Assembly: GCF_002432345.1 (NCBI RefSeq)
Contig: NZ_DJDT01000145.1
Location: 1 to 7,199 of the forward strand
Direction of reading: 5' to 3'
Length of the DNA: 7,199 nt
DNA from: Pedobacter sp. UBA5917
GTDB lineage: Bacteria; Bacteroidota; Bacteroidia; Sphingobacteriales; Sphingobacteriaceae
The number at the start of each line of letters is the position of its first letter. The stretch's first letter is position 1. A model generated the notes under the pieces. That model had not been told where the DNA came from, ran no database searches, and saw nothing but the letters and a program-made list of their open reading frames with translations. A program made the position numbers and the translations under genes. This document shows, one piece after another, positions 1 to 5,729 of the stretch.

Positions 1-989
1 TCGGAAGAGAATTTAGAAGGCATTAAAACCGCCATTACATTTTCAGGCCCCAAAGCCCTGCAGGCCAAAGCACAGACAACAGCCGAATCAATACCACCCG
101 ACAGGCCTAAAACCGCTTTACTGAAACCCGATTTTCTGAAATAATCCTTTATTCCCAAAACCAATGCATCAAGTATCTGCTCAATATCTGTAAGTCTTTC
201 TGATTGGGGATATTTATTGCGTACATTTTCAACTTCTTCGAGATCAAAAACCTGAAGATCTTCTTCAAAGTATTTCATTTCGGCTTTGATGGCCCCATCA
301 GCATCAAAAACCAACGAGCCCCCGTCGAAAATGATTTCGGTTTGTGCACCAACCTGGTTTACATAAAATACGGGTAAATGGTATTTTTTTGCATTATCGG
401 CCAATACTTTAATGCGCTCATCATCGTGGGTGTAAGAGAAAGGTGATGCCGCAATATTGATCATTACATCAGGCTCTTCCTTAATCAGCTCATCCATCGG
501 GTTCGATACATACAAAGGATTATCGTTGATATTCCAAAGGTCTTCGCAAATGGTTAAGGCAATCTTTTTCCCTTTAAAATCGATACAGCTAAACTGTGTG
601 GCAGGCTCAAAGTATCGGTACTCATCAAATACATCGTAAGTTGGTAACAGTGCTTTTTTTACCACAGCCTTCACTTCTCCTGCTTCGATGAAATAAGCGG
701 CATTAAACAGATCTTTTCCTTGCAGCACCTCGTTTTTAATTGGCAAACCAACAATACAGGCAATATCGGTACAATGCCTGGCTATTTCCTGAACCGCGTT
801 TTCGCAAAGCACAATAAACTCATCAAACTCAAGAAAATCCCTGGGTGGATAGCCGCAAATGGCCAGCTCTGCAAAAACAACCAGATCGGCCCCTTTAGCT
901 TTCGCCAGTTGGATATGTTCTGTTATTTTTTTGGTATTGGCCTCAAAATTTCCGATGTGGTAATTGAGTTGTGCTAGCGCTATTTTCAT
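1..989 (-). CDS. nadE: Glutamine-dependent NAD+ synthetase, C-terminus beyond window
   Basis: This enzyme makes NAD+ from deamido-NAD+, ATP and glutamine in the cytoplasm, the last step of NAD biosynthesis. Reading the minus strand from the ATG at 989-987 gives 329 codons before the window ends; family members are usually about 540-680 residues, so much of the synthetase domain is off the edge. The N-terminal half is a nitrilase-type glutaminase domain with the full catalytic triad: Glu41 (FAELAICGYPP), Lys112 (KALLPTY) and Cys148 (LTICEDLW). The synthetase domain begins around residue 270, with the ATP-pyrophosphatase P-loop SGGIDS at 297-302 and MPSKFSS at the cut end. The start is set by the usual MKIALAQLNYHIG opening. 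It lies 58 bp downstream of a co-directional barrel gene; a possible own promoter sits in that gap. Identity is near certain; only the visible part can be judged intact. Confidence 0.96.
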   Translation of the reverse strand, partial: MKIALAQLNYHIGNFEANTKKITEHIQLAKAKGADLVVFAELAICGYPPRDFLEFDEFIVLCENAVQEIARHCTDIACIVGLPIKNEVLQGKDLFNAAYFIEAGEVKAVVKKALLPTYDVFDEYRYFEPATQFSCIDFKGKKIALTICEDLWNINDNPLYVSNPMDELIKEEPDVMINIAASPFSYTHDDERIKVLADNAKKYHLPVFYVNQVGAQTEIIFDGGSLVFDADGAIKAEMKYFEEDLQVFDLEEVENVRNKYPQSERLTDIEQILDALVLGIKDYFRKSGFSKAVLGLSGGIDSAVVCALACRALGPENVMAVLMPSKFSS

Positions 990-996
990 GCTGTTG

Positions 997-1046
997 GTAT
1001 CAAGTTATAAGAAATCAGTATCAAATATGGAGAGACAAGTATCAAG
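997..1046. repeat. Three GTATCAA units at exact 21-bp spacing
   Basis: GTATCAA begins at 997, 1018 and 1039 (TTGATAC on the minus strand), each 21 bp after the last, with dissimilar sequence between. The array fills the gap between the barrel gene and nadE and ends 2 bp short of the barrel stop codon. It could be a protein-binding array on one DNA face or a decayed member of a dispersed intergenic repeat family; the sequence alone cannot decide. Confidence 0.5.
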
Positions 1047-1052
1047 ATCAAA
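1022..1052 (-). promoter_or_regulatory. Possible Bacteroidota promoter for nadE
   Basis: On the minus strand, TTTG (1052-1049) is followed after 19 bases by CATATTTG (1029-1022). This fits the Bacteroidota primary-sigma consensus TTTG, about 19 bases, TAnnTTTG, with one mismatch. Transcription would start near 1016, leaving a leader of about 26 bases before the nadE ATG. The -33 box overlaps the stop codon of the upstream barrel gene. In AT-rich DNA such matches arise by chance, so this is tentative. Confidence 0.35.
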
Positions 1053-1731
1053 AGAATACGCCGAAGTTAAGTGCCAGGTAATGATTTTTAACAGTCCTGT
1101 TTTTATCGGTTACAATATTGGTAAAACCGTTATTAAAAGTTAGGCCTGCTACGATGCTGGTGTTACCCGAAACATCAAACTCACCACCGCCACCGATAAT
1201 CAATCCGGCACGATAAAATTTGGTATAATCGTTTATCTTCGCATTGCTTATTGTTGTACCACCGCCAACAGCATCCTGTTTCGCACCCAAAAGGAACGAA
1301 TTGGATAAGCCAAACTGGCCATACCAGCGCATTCCATCTTCTTTTATTGTTTTCAGTTTTACAGTTAAAGGCAGGTCTAAATATTGGAGCTTATATTTCA
1401 GATCGTAAGCTACAGGTACCGCCGCCCCAACAACATTGGGAGTTGGCCGGTTGATATTAGAAGGATCCACCTCAGTACTTTTACCATTAATGGTTGTAAT
1501 GGTTAAAGCAGTAGAAAAACTATAGTTCGGGGCAAAATTAAAATCGCCAATCAGTCCGTAAGAAAAACCTAAAGCAACACCATTCGTTTTACCCTGGTCG
1601 GGCTTGATCCAGCCAAAAGTAGGTGTAGCGGTTAAACCCAATCTGAAACCATAACTGGTTAAAGGAGAATTTTGCGCCCAGGCGCCGAAACTTAAAAGAG
1701 ACAAAATTAAAATGGTCGATATTCTTTTCAT
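1048..1731 (-). CDS. Outer-membrane beta-barrel protein (porin/PorT-like family)
   Basis: This is a 227-residue predicted outer-membrane protein. A classic Sec signal peptide opens it (Met1-Lys-Arg, hydrophobic 4-18, cleavage after AWA at residue 19). The mature part alternates polar and hydrophobic residues in about eight strand-like segments joined by Gly/Asn/Asp/Ser-rich loops. It has a central LQYLDLPLTVKL segment typical of the Bacteroidota beta-barrel domain often labelled porin or PorT family, and ends in an aromatic residue (NFGVFF) as barrels do for outer-membrane assembly. A start 19 codons upstream is possible (1788) but would put a non-signal stretch before the signal peptide and overlap gldB, so 1731 is chosen. 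It lies upstream of nadE on the same strand and 30 bp from divergent gldB. True PorT/SprT of the type IX system was not recognised. Its substrate or partner is unknown. Confidence 0.8.
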   Translation of the reverse strand: MKRISTILILSLLSFGAWAQNSPLTSYGFRLGLTATPTFGWIKPDQGKTNGVALGFSYGLIGDFNFAPNYSFSTALTITTINGKSTEVDPSNINRPTPNVVGAAVPVAYDLKYKLQYLDLPLTVKLKTIKEDGMRWYGQFGLSNSFLLGAKQDAVGGGTTISNAKINDYTKFYRAGLIIGGGGEFDVSGNTSIVAGLTFNNGFTNIVTDKNRTVKNHYLALNFGVFF

Positions 1732-1755
1732 GCTATAGCTGTTTATATATATTTG
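1725..1755 (+). promoter_or_regulatory. Possible gldB promoter in the 30-bp divergent gap
   Basis: TATATTTG (1748-1755) matches the Bacteroidota -7 consensus TAnnTTTG exactly. It is preceded after 19 bases by TTTT (1725-1728), a three-of-four match to the -33 TTTG. Transcription would then begin around 1760-1762, at or just before the gldB ATG, implying a leaderless or nearly leaderless mRNA. The -33 part overlaps the first codons of the opposite barrel gene. Confidence 0.35.
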
Positions 1756-1761
1756 TTCTAC

Positions 1762-2796
1762 ATGACTTATAACGTAAAACACTGGCAAATTTATCTAATT
1801 TTTCTGTTTGCCATCACATTTATTTCCTGCACACATAACAATAGGCCCGATGTAAGTAATATACAGGTAAATATCAGGATTGAAAGATTTGATAACGAAC
1901 TCTTTGCCGGGAAAAATAGAAATATAGATGCAGTTAATCAACAGCTTAGCTCAAAATATGGTGTATTTTATGATGATTTTATCCACCGGATATTGGACAG
2001 CAAATATTCCAATACCGAATCGCTGAGCAATTTATACCGCGATCAGGCCTATACAGACCTAACCAAAGAGGTTGACAGTGTTTTTCCAAACCTGAAAACC
2101 CAGGAAGATGGCCTAAACGAAACCTTTAAATACATTAAATATTATTACCCAAAAGCAAAAATTCCGAAATTCATTTCTTTTGCATCGGGTTTTGCTTACC
2201 AGATGCCAGTTGGCGACAATTACCTGGGCATAGGCCTGGATATGTTTTTGGGTAAGGATAGTAAATTTTACAAAGCCATTGTACAGAGTGTTCCCATGTA
2301 CCTTTCGCGCAGGTTTGCACCCGAATATATTGTACCTCGCGTGGCCGAAACCTATGCACATGAAGAACTTTTTGCCGAACCCGATGAAGATAGAACACTT
2401 TTATCCAAAATGATCTTCCAGGGTAAAATTTTATATTTTCTTGATCAGATTCTGCCCGAAAATATCGGCGATTCAACAAAAATCGGTTACACGCAGCAAC
2501 AACTGGATTGGGCGCAAAATTTTGAAGGTGATATTTGGGCATATTTTTTGGAGAACAACTTCCTGTATGAAACCGATTACCAAAAAATACAGGTGTTTTT
2601 ATCCGAAGGTCCATTTACGCCGGGTTTAGGCGAGAACCGCGATTCGGCACCGAAGCTGGGTGTATGGATGGGTTGGCAGATTGTGCGGAAATACATGAAA
2701 GAACATCCTGATGTTACCCTGCAACAATTGATGGCCGATAACGATACACAGAAAATTTTAAACCAATCAAAATATAAACCGAAACAACAGAAATAG
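1762..2796 (+). CDS. gldB: Gliding motility lipoprotein GldB
   Basis: GldB is a lipoprotein required for gliding in Flavobacterium johnsoniae and is widespread in Bacteroidota, including non-gliders; its biochemical role is not settled. The product is 344 residues, slightly longer than the roughly 320 of flavobacterial GldB. It has a lipoprotein signal of about 22 residues (MTYNVKHWQIYLIFLF...) with lipobox FISC and Cys23 as lipid anchor. Family-like segments follow: IERFDNELF near 40-50, the central FASGFAYQMPVGDNYLGIGLDMFLG, the AETYAHEELFAEPDEDRTLLSKM helix region, and GVWMGWQIVRKYM near the C-terminus. A TTG three codons upstream (1753) is in frame, but the ATG gives the better lipoprotein signal. 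The next internal Met is around residue 150. It is divergent from the barrel gene and followed after 67 bp by a patatin gene; no gldC follows. Confidence 0.88.
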   Translation: MTYNVKHWQIYLIFLFAITFISCTHNNRPDVSNIQVNIRIERFDNELFAGKNRNIDAVNQQLSSKYGVFYDDFIHRILDSKYSNTESLSNLYRDQAYTDLTKEVDSVFPNLKTQEDGLNETFKYIKYYYPKAKIPKFISFASGFAYQMPVGDNYLGIGLDMFLGKDSKFYKAIVQSVPMYLSRRFAPEYIVPRVAETYAHEELFAEPDEDRTLLSKMIFQGKILYFLDQILPENIGDSTKIGYTQQQLDWAQNFEGDIWAYFLENNFLYETDYQKIQVFLSEGPFTPGLGENRDSAPKLGVWMGWQIVRKYMKEHPDVTLQQLMADNDTQKILNQSKYKPKQQK

Positions 2797-2807
2797 TTGG
2801 TATTTTT

Positions 2808-2855
2808 CAGTTATCAGTTTACAGTTAACCGATTAACCAATTTAAACGATTAACC
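2808..2855. repeat. Short phased repeats between gldB and the patatin gene
   Basis: CAGTT occurs at 2808, 2815 and 2822, exactly 7 bp apart. CGATTAACC then occurs at 2830-2838 and 2847-2855, with a related GTTAACC at 2824-2830. Together they occupy most of the 67-bp gap between the two co-directional genes. No hairpin with a T-run is present, so the two genes could be cotranscribed. No function can be assigned. Confidence 0.45.
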
Positions 2856-2863
2856 CAAAAAAG

Positions 2864-3637
2864 ATGAGAGTTGGCATTGTATTATCAGGCGGAGGCATTA
2901 GGGGAATAGCCCATTTAGGTGTTTTAAAAGCCTTTAGCAATCTGGGCATTACCTTTAGCCACATCAGTGGAACCAGTGCCGGCGCCATAGCAGGTGCTTT
3001 TTTTGCCGCAGGTATAGATCCGGAAGAAGGACTTAACATTTTCCTTAAAACCAAGCTCTGGCGTTTTGTGCGTCCGGCAGTAGGCTCATTGGGGCTGATC
3101 AATATTGAAAATACAGCGTTGATTTTAAAAGAATATTTCCCTGATGATACCATTGAGAAATTAAAAATCCCATTAACCATCGCAGCTGTAAATTTTAGCG
3201 AAGGCAGATTGGTTTATTTTACCAAAGGCCCTTTAATCAGAGCTGTTCATGCCTCGAGTTGTATCCCCGGTATTTTTAAACCCATTATGATCGATGGACA
3301 GATGTATGTAGATGGCGGGATTTTAAACAATTTCCCTGTAGAACCCTTAATGGAAGATTGCGATTTCATCATTGGCTCATCATGCAACCACCTTAAACCT
3401 GTTGATAAAATAACCGGAATTACCAATTTAATGGGACGTGCAGGCATTATGTCTATCAATCACGACATGGAAAGAAAAGCAAAATTCTGCAATGTATTAA
3501 TCGAACCAAAAGGTTTGGGTGCCATTAGCACTTTTGACATGAAACGTGCTGAGGATATTTACTGGCTGGCCCACGAAGAAGCATTGGTTACCATCAAAAA
3601 TAGTCCAACAATTTCAGAACTGATCACTAAACCATAA
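2864..3637 (+). CDS. Patatin-like phospholipase (RssA/NTE-type)
   Basis: This 257-residue protein belongs to the patatin-like serine hydrolases, which deacylate phospholipids or other lipid esters through a Ser-Asp dyad. All landmarks are present and in order: the oxyanion-hole loop SGGGIRG at 8-14, the nucleophile elbow GTSAG at 36-40 with Ser38, the ASSCIPGIF segment at 130-138, and the catalytic Asp150 in VDGGILNNFP. The catalytic domain begins almost at Met1, with no signal peptide or membrane segment, and no C-terminal barrel is fused, so it is predicted cytoplasmic and similar in size to RssA-type proteins. The start is fixed by MRVGIVLSGGG and follows an A-rich leader, usual for this phylum. 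It lies 67 bp after gldB without a terminator between. Activity is expected; the lipid substrate is unknown. Confidence 0.94.
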   Translation: MRVGIVLSGGGIRGIAHLGVLKAFSNLGITFSHISGTSAGAIAGAFFAAGIDPEEGLNIFLKTKLWRFVRPAVGSLGLINIENTALILKEYFPDDTIEKLKIPLTIAAVNFSEGRLVYFTKGPLIRAVHASSCIPGIFKPIMIDGQMYVDGGILNNFPVEPLMEDCDFIIGSSCNHLKPVDKITGITNLMGRAGIMSINHDMERKAKFCNVLIEPKGLGAISTFDMKRAEDIYWLAHEEALVTIKNSPTISELITKP

Positions 3638-3667
3638 AAAATCAGCAATTTATATACTTAAACATAA

Positions 3668-3686
3668 GTAGTATTAATTCTACTAC
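3668..3686. repeat. Inverted repeat GTAGTA/TACTAC, 7-bp spacer
   Basis: The arms GTAGTA (3668-3673) and TACTAC (3681-3686) are perfect complements around the spacer TTAATTC. It begins 31 bp after the patatin stop codon. The stem is short, GC-poor and lacks a following T-run, so it is a poor intrinsic terminator and might be an operator or chance. Confidence 0.4.
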
Positions 3687-3730
3687 AAATATTTAAAAAA
3701 CTAATTTAATAAATATTGTTTAACATACAC

Positions 3731-3740
3731 TATTGCAATA
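3731..3740. repeat. Perfect 10-bp palindrome TATTGCAATA
   Basis: This palindrome has no spacer and ends 2 bp before the larger inverted repeat at 3743. Its size and symmetry suit a dimeric regulator site, but short palindromes are common in AT-rich DNA. Confidence 0.35.
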
Positions 3741-3742
3741 AA

Positions 3743-3776
3743 AATATTACATTTCTCTTGGTGGTTATGTAATATT
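3743..3776. repeat. Perfect 10-bp inverted repeat AATATTACAT/ATGTAATATT
   Basis: The arms at 3743-3752 and 3767-3776 are exactly complementary and enclose a 14-base spacer that is richer in G and T than its surroundings. A T-rich stretch (ATTTTACTTT) follows the right arm, so in RNA it could form a weak terminator for the patatin transcript. On DNA it could be an operator for the metallopeptidase gene about 180 bp downstream. Confidence 0.55.
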
Positions 3777-3904
3777 ATTTTACTTTAGGATTATACTTTG
3801 CAGATGCGGAGTATATTAACCTAAACGTCTATCTATGTTTTTTAGTCTGATTATTCTTTTTCAGCACAGAAGAATTCCGGTTTTTACGATCTTCTAACTT
3901 GATT

Positions 3905-3934
3905 TTTGCATCAAATAACAGATCATTAATTTTT
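3905..3934 (+). promoter_or_regulatory. Possible Bacteroidota promoter for the metallopeptidase gene
   Basis: TTTG (3905-3908), an 18-base spacer and TAATTTTT (3927-3934) fit the TTTG/TAnnTTTG pattern with one mismatch in the last base. The start site would fall near 3939-3941, giving an A-rich leader of 12-14 bases that includes part of a duplicated ACCTAAAA (3935-3942, 3944-3951). Such A-rich leaders commonly replace Shine-Dalgarno sites in this phylum. Confidence 0.4.
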
Positions 3935-3952
3935 ACCTAAAAAACCTAAAAC

Positions 3953-4747
3953 ATGAAATTCTTAAAATTAAATAAAACCCTGATTGCGACATTCGCACTA
4001 GCAACCGTATTGTACTCTTGTAAAAAAGAAAAGCCTACCGAAACAGCAGATCTGCAAAAACCGGAAGCAATGTCTGCCAGTCAGATTAGCGGCATCAAAA
4101 TCTGTACAGAAAGATCTTTAGAAGACGGCACTACCCCAAGAGGTGCTGTAATCACATCAACAAAATGGCCTAATGGATCTACCATTAAGGTTAGTTTAAA
4201 TGGAGGTACTGCTGCCATAAGAGCCAAAGTAATCCAATTTGCCAAAACCTGGGAAACTTATGCCAACATCAAATTCAATTTCGTAACCAACGATAATACC
4301 GCTAAAATTAGGGTAACCTTTAACAGTGGCGGTTCTTGGTCTTACATTGGAAAATCGACACCAAGCAGCGGTGCAACGATGAATTATGGCTGGTTTGATT
4401 CTTCAACACCGGATTCTGAATATAGCCGTGTGGTAATACACGAATTTGGCCATGCTTTAGGTATGATCCACGAACATCAGCACCCTTTGGTAAGCATTCC
4501 TTGGGATAAACCAGCTGTTTATGCTTATTATGCTGCCCCACCAAATAATTGGAGCCAAGCCGATGTAGATAATAATTTATTCGCAAAATACAGTACTACA
4601 CAAACAAATTTTAGTGCTTACGATAAAGCATCTATTATGCACTACGCGGTTCCAAATGAATTAACCATAGGCGATTTCGAAGTGGGATGGAACACCGTTT
4701 TATCTCCAACCGATAAATCGTTTATTGCTTCAGTATATCCATTTTAA
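3953..4747 (+). CDS. Astacin-like (M12A) zinc metallopeptidase lipoprotein
   Basis: This 264-residue predicted secreted zinc endopeptidase is anchored by lipid to the envelope. The signal peptide has a hydrophobic core at 10-21 and a lipobox LYSC with Cys23, followed by KKEK and a linker to about residue 65. The catalytic domain carries the metzincin zinc site HEFGHALGMIHE at 163-174: zinc ligands His163, His167 and His173, general base Glu164, and the Glu after the third His that is characteristic of astacins. The Met-turn SIMHY is at 227-231, with Met229 and the Tyr231 that serves as an extra zinc ligand in astacins. Upstream, KWPNGSTIKV near 71-80 matches the usual start of the fold. There is no obvious separate propeptide beyond the short linker. 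It has its own likely promoter and a strong terminator just after it, so it is probably monocistronic. The substrate is unknown. Confidence 0.9.
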   Translation: MKFLKLNKTLIATFALATVLYSCKKEKPTETADLQKPEAMSASQISGIKICTERSLEDGTTPRGAVITSTKWPNGSTIKVSLNGGTAAIRAKVIQFAKTWETYANIKFNFVTNDNTAKIRVTFNSGGSWSYIGKSTPSSGATMNYGWFDSSTPDSEYSRVVIHEFGHALGMIHEHQHPLVSIPWDKPAVYAYYAAPPNNWSQADVDNNLFAKYSTTQTNFSAYDKASIMHYAVPNELTIGDFEVGWNTVLSPTDKSFIASVYPF

Positions 4748-4758
4748 AAAATAAATAT

Positions 4759-4800
4759 TACACATAGTGGTTTTAACCGGCCACTATGTGTATTTTGTTT
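4759..4800 (+). terminator. Rho-independent terminator after the metallopeptidase gene
   Basis: A perfect 12-bp stem (4759-4770 pairing with 4781-4792; core ACACATAGTGG/CCACTATGTGT) with a 10-base loop is followed by TTTTGTTT. It begins 12 bp after the stop codon. This is the clearest terminator in the window. It also argues against any start for the next gene inside the hairpin. Confidence 0.85.
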
Positions 4801-4826
4801 GTATAAAACTTAAAAATACAAATCAC

Positions 4827-5729
4827 TTGCAAACTTCTCTTTTAAAATACATCTTAGTTAGCTTAGCCTTTCTTCTGTTTTGCAATGCATCAGCGCAAGA
4901 AAAACCACCTAAATGGAGTATAAAACCTTATGTTGGTTTTCAGCAATCACGGTTCGATTGGTCTATAGCAGGCAATTCAAAAGGAACCAATCCGAATGTC
5001 CTGTCGGAACTGATATGGGAGAAATTAAAAGGTCCGAGTTATGGTCTGGATGTTAGCTATAATATTATAGAAAAACTAACCCTAAAAGTTGCGAATCAAT
5101 ATAGCAGCATTAGCAAAGGTGAGGCCACGGATACCGATTATGCTGACGATAATCGCCAGGGAGCATTTTATTACGATCTGCTTAACGCCAATAAAGGCTA
5201 TTTGTATAATATTGATCTTCAACTGAACTATAAACTGCTAAAAATAGGAAAATTTAGGATCAACCCTATCGCGGGGTTTTCTTACAACCAGCAGAAATTC
5301 TACCTGTTAGAAAGTGCCAGCAACCCAGCAAGTAATGGTTTAAATTCTACTTATGAAGCCAGGTACAAAGGTTTTGATTTTGGTGGAGAATTTGTTCTGA
5401 AAATGGATGCATTCAGCATCGGAGCCACAGTTTTAGGCGGATTTTACACCTATTCGGCCAAAGCCAACTGGAATTTGATCCCAGATTTCGAAAAACCGGT
5501 AAGTTTTACCCACAAAGCCAACTCCTTTGCATTAAGTGGCGATATCAATCTTTCAGTGCCTTTGAATAAGGGTTTAAGTATAGAAGCCGATTATAAAATC
5601 AACAATATCAATACCTATTCAGGCGTAGACAAAGCATATTTTAATAACCGAAATACTGAAGAAACCCAGTTTAACGGTGCAAGTTTCAGGAAAAATGCGG
5701 TGTTTGTGGGTTTAAAGTTTAGTTTTTAA
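4827..5729 (+). CDS. Outer-membrane beta-barrel protein, omptin-like fold
   Basis: This is a predicted 300-residue outer-membrane barrel. The chosen TTG at 4827 gives a compact Sec signal peptide (residues 1-23, cleaving after NASA). In-frame GTG codons at 4767 and 4788 lie inside the terminator hairpin, and no ATG is available. Read against OmpT from memory, the order of landmarks agrees: a VLSELIW segment at 58-64, an acidic loop with Asp102-x-Asp104 (TDTDY) where omptins have catalytic VDQDW, a RINPIAGFSY strand at 144-153, and the terminal VGLKFSF with aromatic end. The second omptin catalytic pair (Asp-x-His) is not visible; the matching loop reads YSAKANWN at 209-216. It may instead fall in the Protochlamydia outer-membrane-protein family (Pom). 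Proteolysis is therefore doubtful. It converges on comB with overlapping stops. Barrel is confident; omptin kinship is inferred. Confidence 0.7.
   Translation: MQTSLLKYILVSLAFLLFCNASAQEKPPKWSIKPYVGFQQSRFDWSIAGNSKGTNPNVLSELIWEKLKGPSYGLDVSYNIIEKLTLKVANQYSSISKGEATDTDYADDNRQGAFYYDLLNANKGYLYNIDLQLNYKLLKIGKFRINPIAGFSYNQQKFYLLESASNPASNGLNSTYEARYKGFDFGGEFVLKMDAFSIGATVLGGFYTYSAKANWNLIPDFEKPVSFTHKANSFALSGDINLSVPLNKGLSIEADYKINNINTYSGVDKAYFNNRNTEETQFNGASFRKNAVFVGLKFSF

Larger units (their letters stand above)
3638..3952. other. 315-bp AT-rich non-coding region with several inverted repeats
   Basis: No supportable gene lies here. The left half is very AT-rich and holds three symmetric elements (3668-3686, 3731-3740, 3743-3776). 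The right half carries a plausible promoter just before the protease gene (3905-3934). A 20-codon open frame at 3835-3897 encodes a hydrophobic peptide (MFFSLIILF...) but has nothing else in its favour. The region may combine the 3' end of the patatin transcript with the control region of the metallopeptidase gene. Confidence 0.6.

Noticed and set aside
457..977. Plus-strand open frames of 60 and 85 codons opposite nadE
   Set aside because: They are shadows of the nadE coding strand; the products have no family features.
1753..1761. TTG start for gldB three codons before the ATG
   Set aside because: The ATG at 1762 already gives a good lipoprotein signal, and the TTG lies inside the best -7 promoter match.
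1732..1788. Longer N-terminus for the minus-strand barrel protein, starting at 1788
   Set aside because: The extra 19 residues precede a textbook signal peptide and would overlap the gldB start.
2171..2614. 147-codon open frame on the minus strand inside gldB
   Set aside because: It lies fully antisense to a well-supported gene, and its product shows no recognisable domain.
2842..3180. 112-codon open frame on the minus strand across the patatin start
   Set aside because: It is antisense to the conserved patatin motifs with no independent support.
3835..3897. 20-codon hydrophobic open frame (MFFSLIILF...) upstream of the metallopeptidase gene
   Set aside because: Short frames arise easily in AT-rich DNA. 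It has no conserved feature, and the likely protease promoter lies downstream of it.
3638..3952. Riboswitch, tRNA or small RNA gene
   Set aside because: No recognisable aptamer or cloverleaf was seen; only simple inverted repeats are present.
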